Part shown: positions 13,781 through 14,818 of the stretch, piece by piece
Numbering within the stretch: the stretch's first letter is position 1
Layout of the letters: the number at the start of each line of letters is the position of its first letter
Assembly: GCA_937892015.1 (NCBI GenBank)
Contig: CALAUY010000179.1
Span: 1-14,818 of the forward strand
Direction of reading: 5' to 3'
Origin: an uncultured Bacteroidales bacterium
GTDB lineage: Bacteria; Bacteroidota; Bacteroidia; Bacteroidales; Paludibacteraceae
DNA: 14,818 nucleotides
Translations under genes and position numbers: made by a program
The notes under the pieces: model-generated
The model's input: the letters and a program-made list of their open reading frames with translations, nothing else
The model's database searches: none
What the model was told of the DNA's origin: nothing

Positions 13781-14818
13781 TTATTTTACAATTCGTCCGG
13801 TTACGTCGTAAACAATGCCGTTCTTGCGGATGAAGAGTTGACCATTCTCGATGAACTTCTGTGCCGCATCGCTTGCTTCAATACTCTGAATGCTCGTGGC
13901 ATCGTTCCCACTCTCAATAATGCGGATAGGTGCTGCCGTTGGATAATTTGCAATGGTAAGATATGCTTTGTTGGCAGGGATGGTAGTACCCGTGAAATGG
14001 AAAAATCCCGCTCCTTCATTATAACCAAGCACGTAAGCATTACTGAAAGAGGTGACATCTTGAGAAGCTCCGATGAGGCTATTCGTCCCATCAACACTTC
14101 CTGCATCAGATGTTACAGCTGTCAATGTAATATTGCCTGAACCGGAAGTTCTCTTGAGAATAACCGCAGTGTTTGAAACGACATCCGTATTCGTACCGGA
14201 AAGTGTTTTCAATGCCAGAGAACCGTTATTGTTGTATTCGCCTGTAAAAGCCGTTACGCCATCCGGAACTTGCACTTTGCAAGGAGCATAGAACGTAGCG
14301 TAACCATCAGCAGTACAAGCTATAGAAACCTCACCCGACATGTCATAGACTTTGCCATCAGTGAAGTCGAGATTGCCAGTTTGATTCCCCGTGCCATTAG
14401 AACCGTTATTAAAAATGATTTTTTCTGGAATTGTAGTAACAAATGTACACATGCATGATGCTGCGAGTTTAACTCCTGGCCAATTACCAATTACATTAGT
14501 ACTCTCAACATTCCAACCATAAACATAAACATCCTCCCAATTCTTGGGATTTGTAAAGCCGATAGTTTGAGTAGTGGCCTCATTATAAACACCCCACCAT
14601 GAAGTATTATAGTTTTCCGAAGTACTAAAATTATTGATGTAATTTTTCCCAGTTTCAAAAGGGATATTTACAGATTGGTTATATAAATTGCCACCATTAT
14701 TAGTAGATGTCCAATTCGGATCAGAACACGATGGAGTATGGCGGGTTAATATAACTGTAGTTGGGTTACTTCCGTTAATAGAGGGAACCGTTACTGAAAA
14801 AATGTTTGCAGTACCAGT
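13781..14818 (-). CDS. Secreted starch-binding-module (CBM26-like) protein, 3' part
   Basis: The frame is open to the window edge, giving the last 345 residues; an internal ATG at 14452 is not the true start. The first visible part (ending near 14585) looks like one strand-rich binding module (TVILTRH, TGKNYINNFS, SWWGVYNE). A clear CBM26 / starch-binding-module-26 pattern follows: NWEDVYVYGWN, GNWPGVKLA, TTIPEKIIFNNGS, GNLDFTDGKVYD. Aromatic Trp/Tyr residues suit glucan stacking. After a beta-rich linker domain (DGYATFYAPCKVQVPDG, then GYNEGAGFFHFTG) the protein ends in a tail, ENGQLFIRKNGIVYDVTGRI and VK, shared with other proteins here. Catalysis, if any (for example a GH13 amylase), would be upstream of the window. 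Base composition is visibly lower in GC than the rest, mainly beyond 14400. A downstream microprotein gene lies 33 bp away. Confidence 0.85.
   Translation of the reverse strand, partial: TGTANIFSVTVPSINGSNPTTVILTRHTPSCSDPNWTSTNNGGNLYNQSVNIPFETGKNYINNFSTSENYNTSWWGVYNEATTQTIGFTNPKNWEDVYVYGWNVESTNVIGNWPGVKLAASCMCTFVTTIPEKIIFNNGSNGTGNQTGNLDFTDGKVYDMSGEVSIACTADGYATFYAPCKVQVPDGVTAFTGEYNNNGSLALKTLSGTNTDVVSNTAVILKRTSGSGNITLTAVTSDAGSVDGTNSLIGASQDVTSFSNAYVLGYNEGAGFFHFTGTTIPANKAYLTIANYPTAAPIRIIESGNDATSIQSIEASDAAQKFIENGQLFIRKNGIVYDVTGRIVK
13784..13861 (-). other. C-terminal tail motif, copy in the starch-binding protein (also at 3610-3687 and 8989-9078)
   Basis: The last 26 residues follow a pattern also found at the ends of the amidase and GHL10 proteins: [DN]-G-[QH]-[LI]-x-I-x-R, a gap, a Gly, then x-G-x-x-V-[KE]-stop. 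The amidase copy (RDGHIYIRKNGHVYNTAG) is closest. The GHL10 copy (QDGQLLILRR, then NGQRVK) is more divergent. A 14-bp DNA stretch (CCGTTCTTGCGGAT on +) is identical in the amidase and starch-binding copies. Confidence 0.75.

Noticed and set aside
14450..14452. ATG at 14452 as the start of the starch-binding protein
   Set aside because: The frame stays open to the window end and the upstream residues continue the CBM26 pattern (NWEDVYVYGWN, GNWPGVKLA), so this is an internal Met.

Overview
The window comes from a Bacteroidota genome, most likely order Bacteroidales (Prevotella- or Bacteroides-like, probably a gut or rumen lineage). Three things point there. Promoters match the Bacteroidota form (TTG, about 20 nt, TAnnTTTG). 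Starts lack Shine-Dalgarno sequences. The gene content is typical of the group: SusE-like domains, DUF4369 lipoproteins, QueG, GHL10 hydrolases, CBM26-type starch-binding modules and a short 'MKKYI...' microprotein. Base composition is near 50% GC, dropping at the right edge. I see no rRNA, tRNA, CRISPR array or transposase.

Left block, + strand (1-3493): an apparent five-gene operon. It starts with the 3' end of a secreted Cthe_2159/DUF4353-type beta-helix protein. Next come nine copies of a 15-bp tandem repeat, a small exported protein, a VTC-type (polyphosphate polymerase-like) triphosphate-tunnel protein, a DUF4956 membrane protein and a DUF2490-like outer-membrane barrel. The last four genes overlap or nearly touch. 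The set spans cytosol, inner membrane, outer membrane and cell exterior, which suggests an envelope polymer (polyphosphate or similar) system not described as a unit in Bacteroidota as far as I know.

Middle block, - strand (10908 down to 3607): a three-gene secreted operon. A GHL10 (DigH-like) glycosidase is followed by a TolB/PD40-type propeller protein and a 1,488-residue mosaic Amidase_3 protein. An amidase makes peptide-free peptidoglycan strands and DigH-type enzymes cut them, so the operon looks like a peptidoglycan remodelling or degrading module. A perfect 15-bp bidirectional terminator hairpin separates it from the left operon.

Right block: divergent promoters in 10909-11076 drive the - operon and a + operon. 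The + operon holds a DUF4369/thioredoxin-fold lipoprotein that has lost its CXXC, coupled by ATGA to queG. A non-coding stretch of about 590 bp follows (13017-13609), with short tandem repeats and a composite element of nested hairpins and direct repeats. At the right edge, on the - strand, are the 3' part of a starch-binding-module protein, a 45-residue microprotein and a terminator.

Three of the secreted proteins (amidase, GHL10, starch-binding protein) end in a related short C-terminal tail. This is a candidate sorting or anchoring signal.
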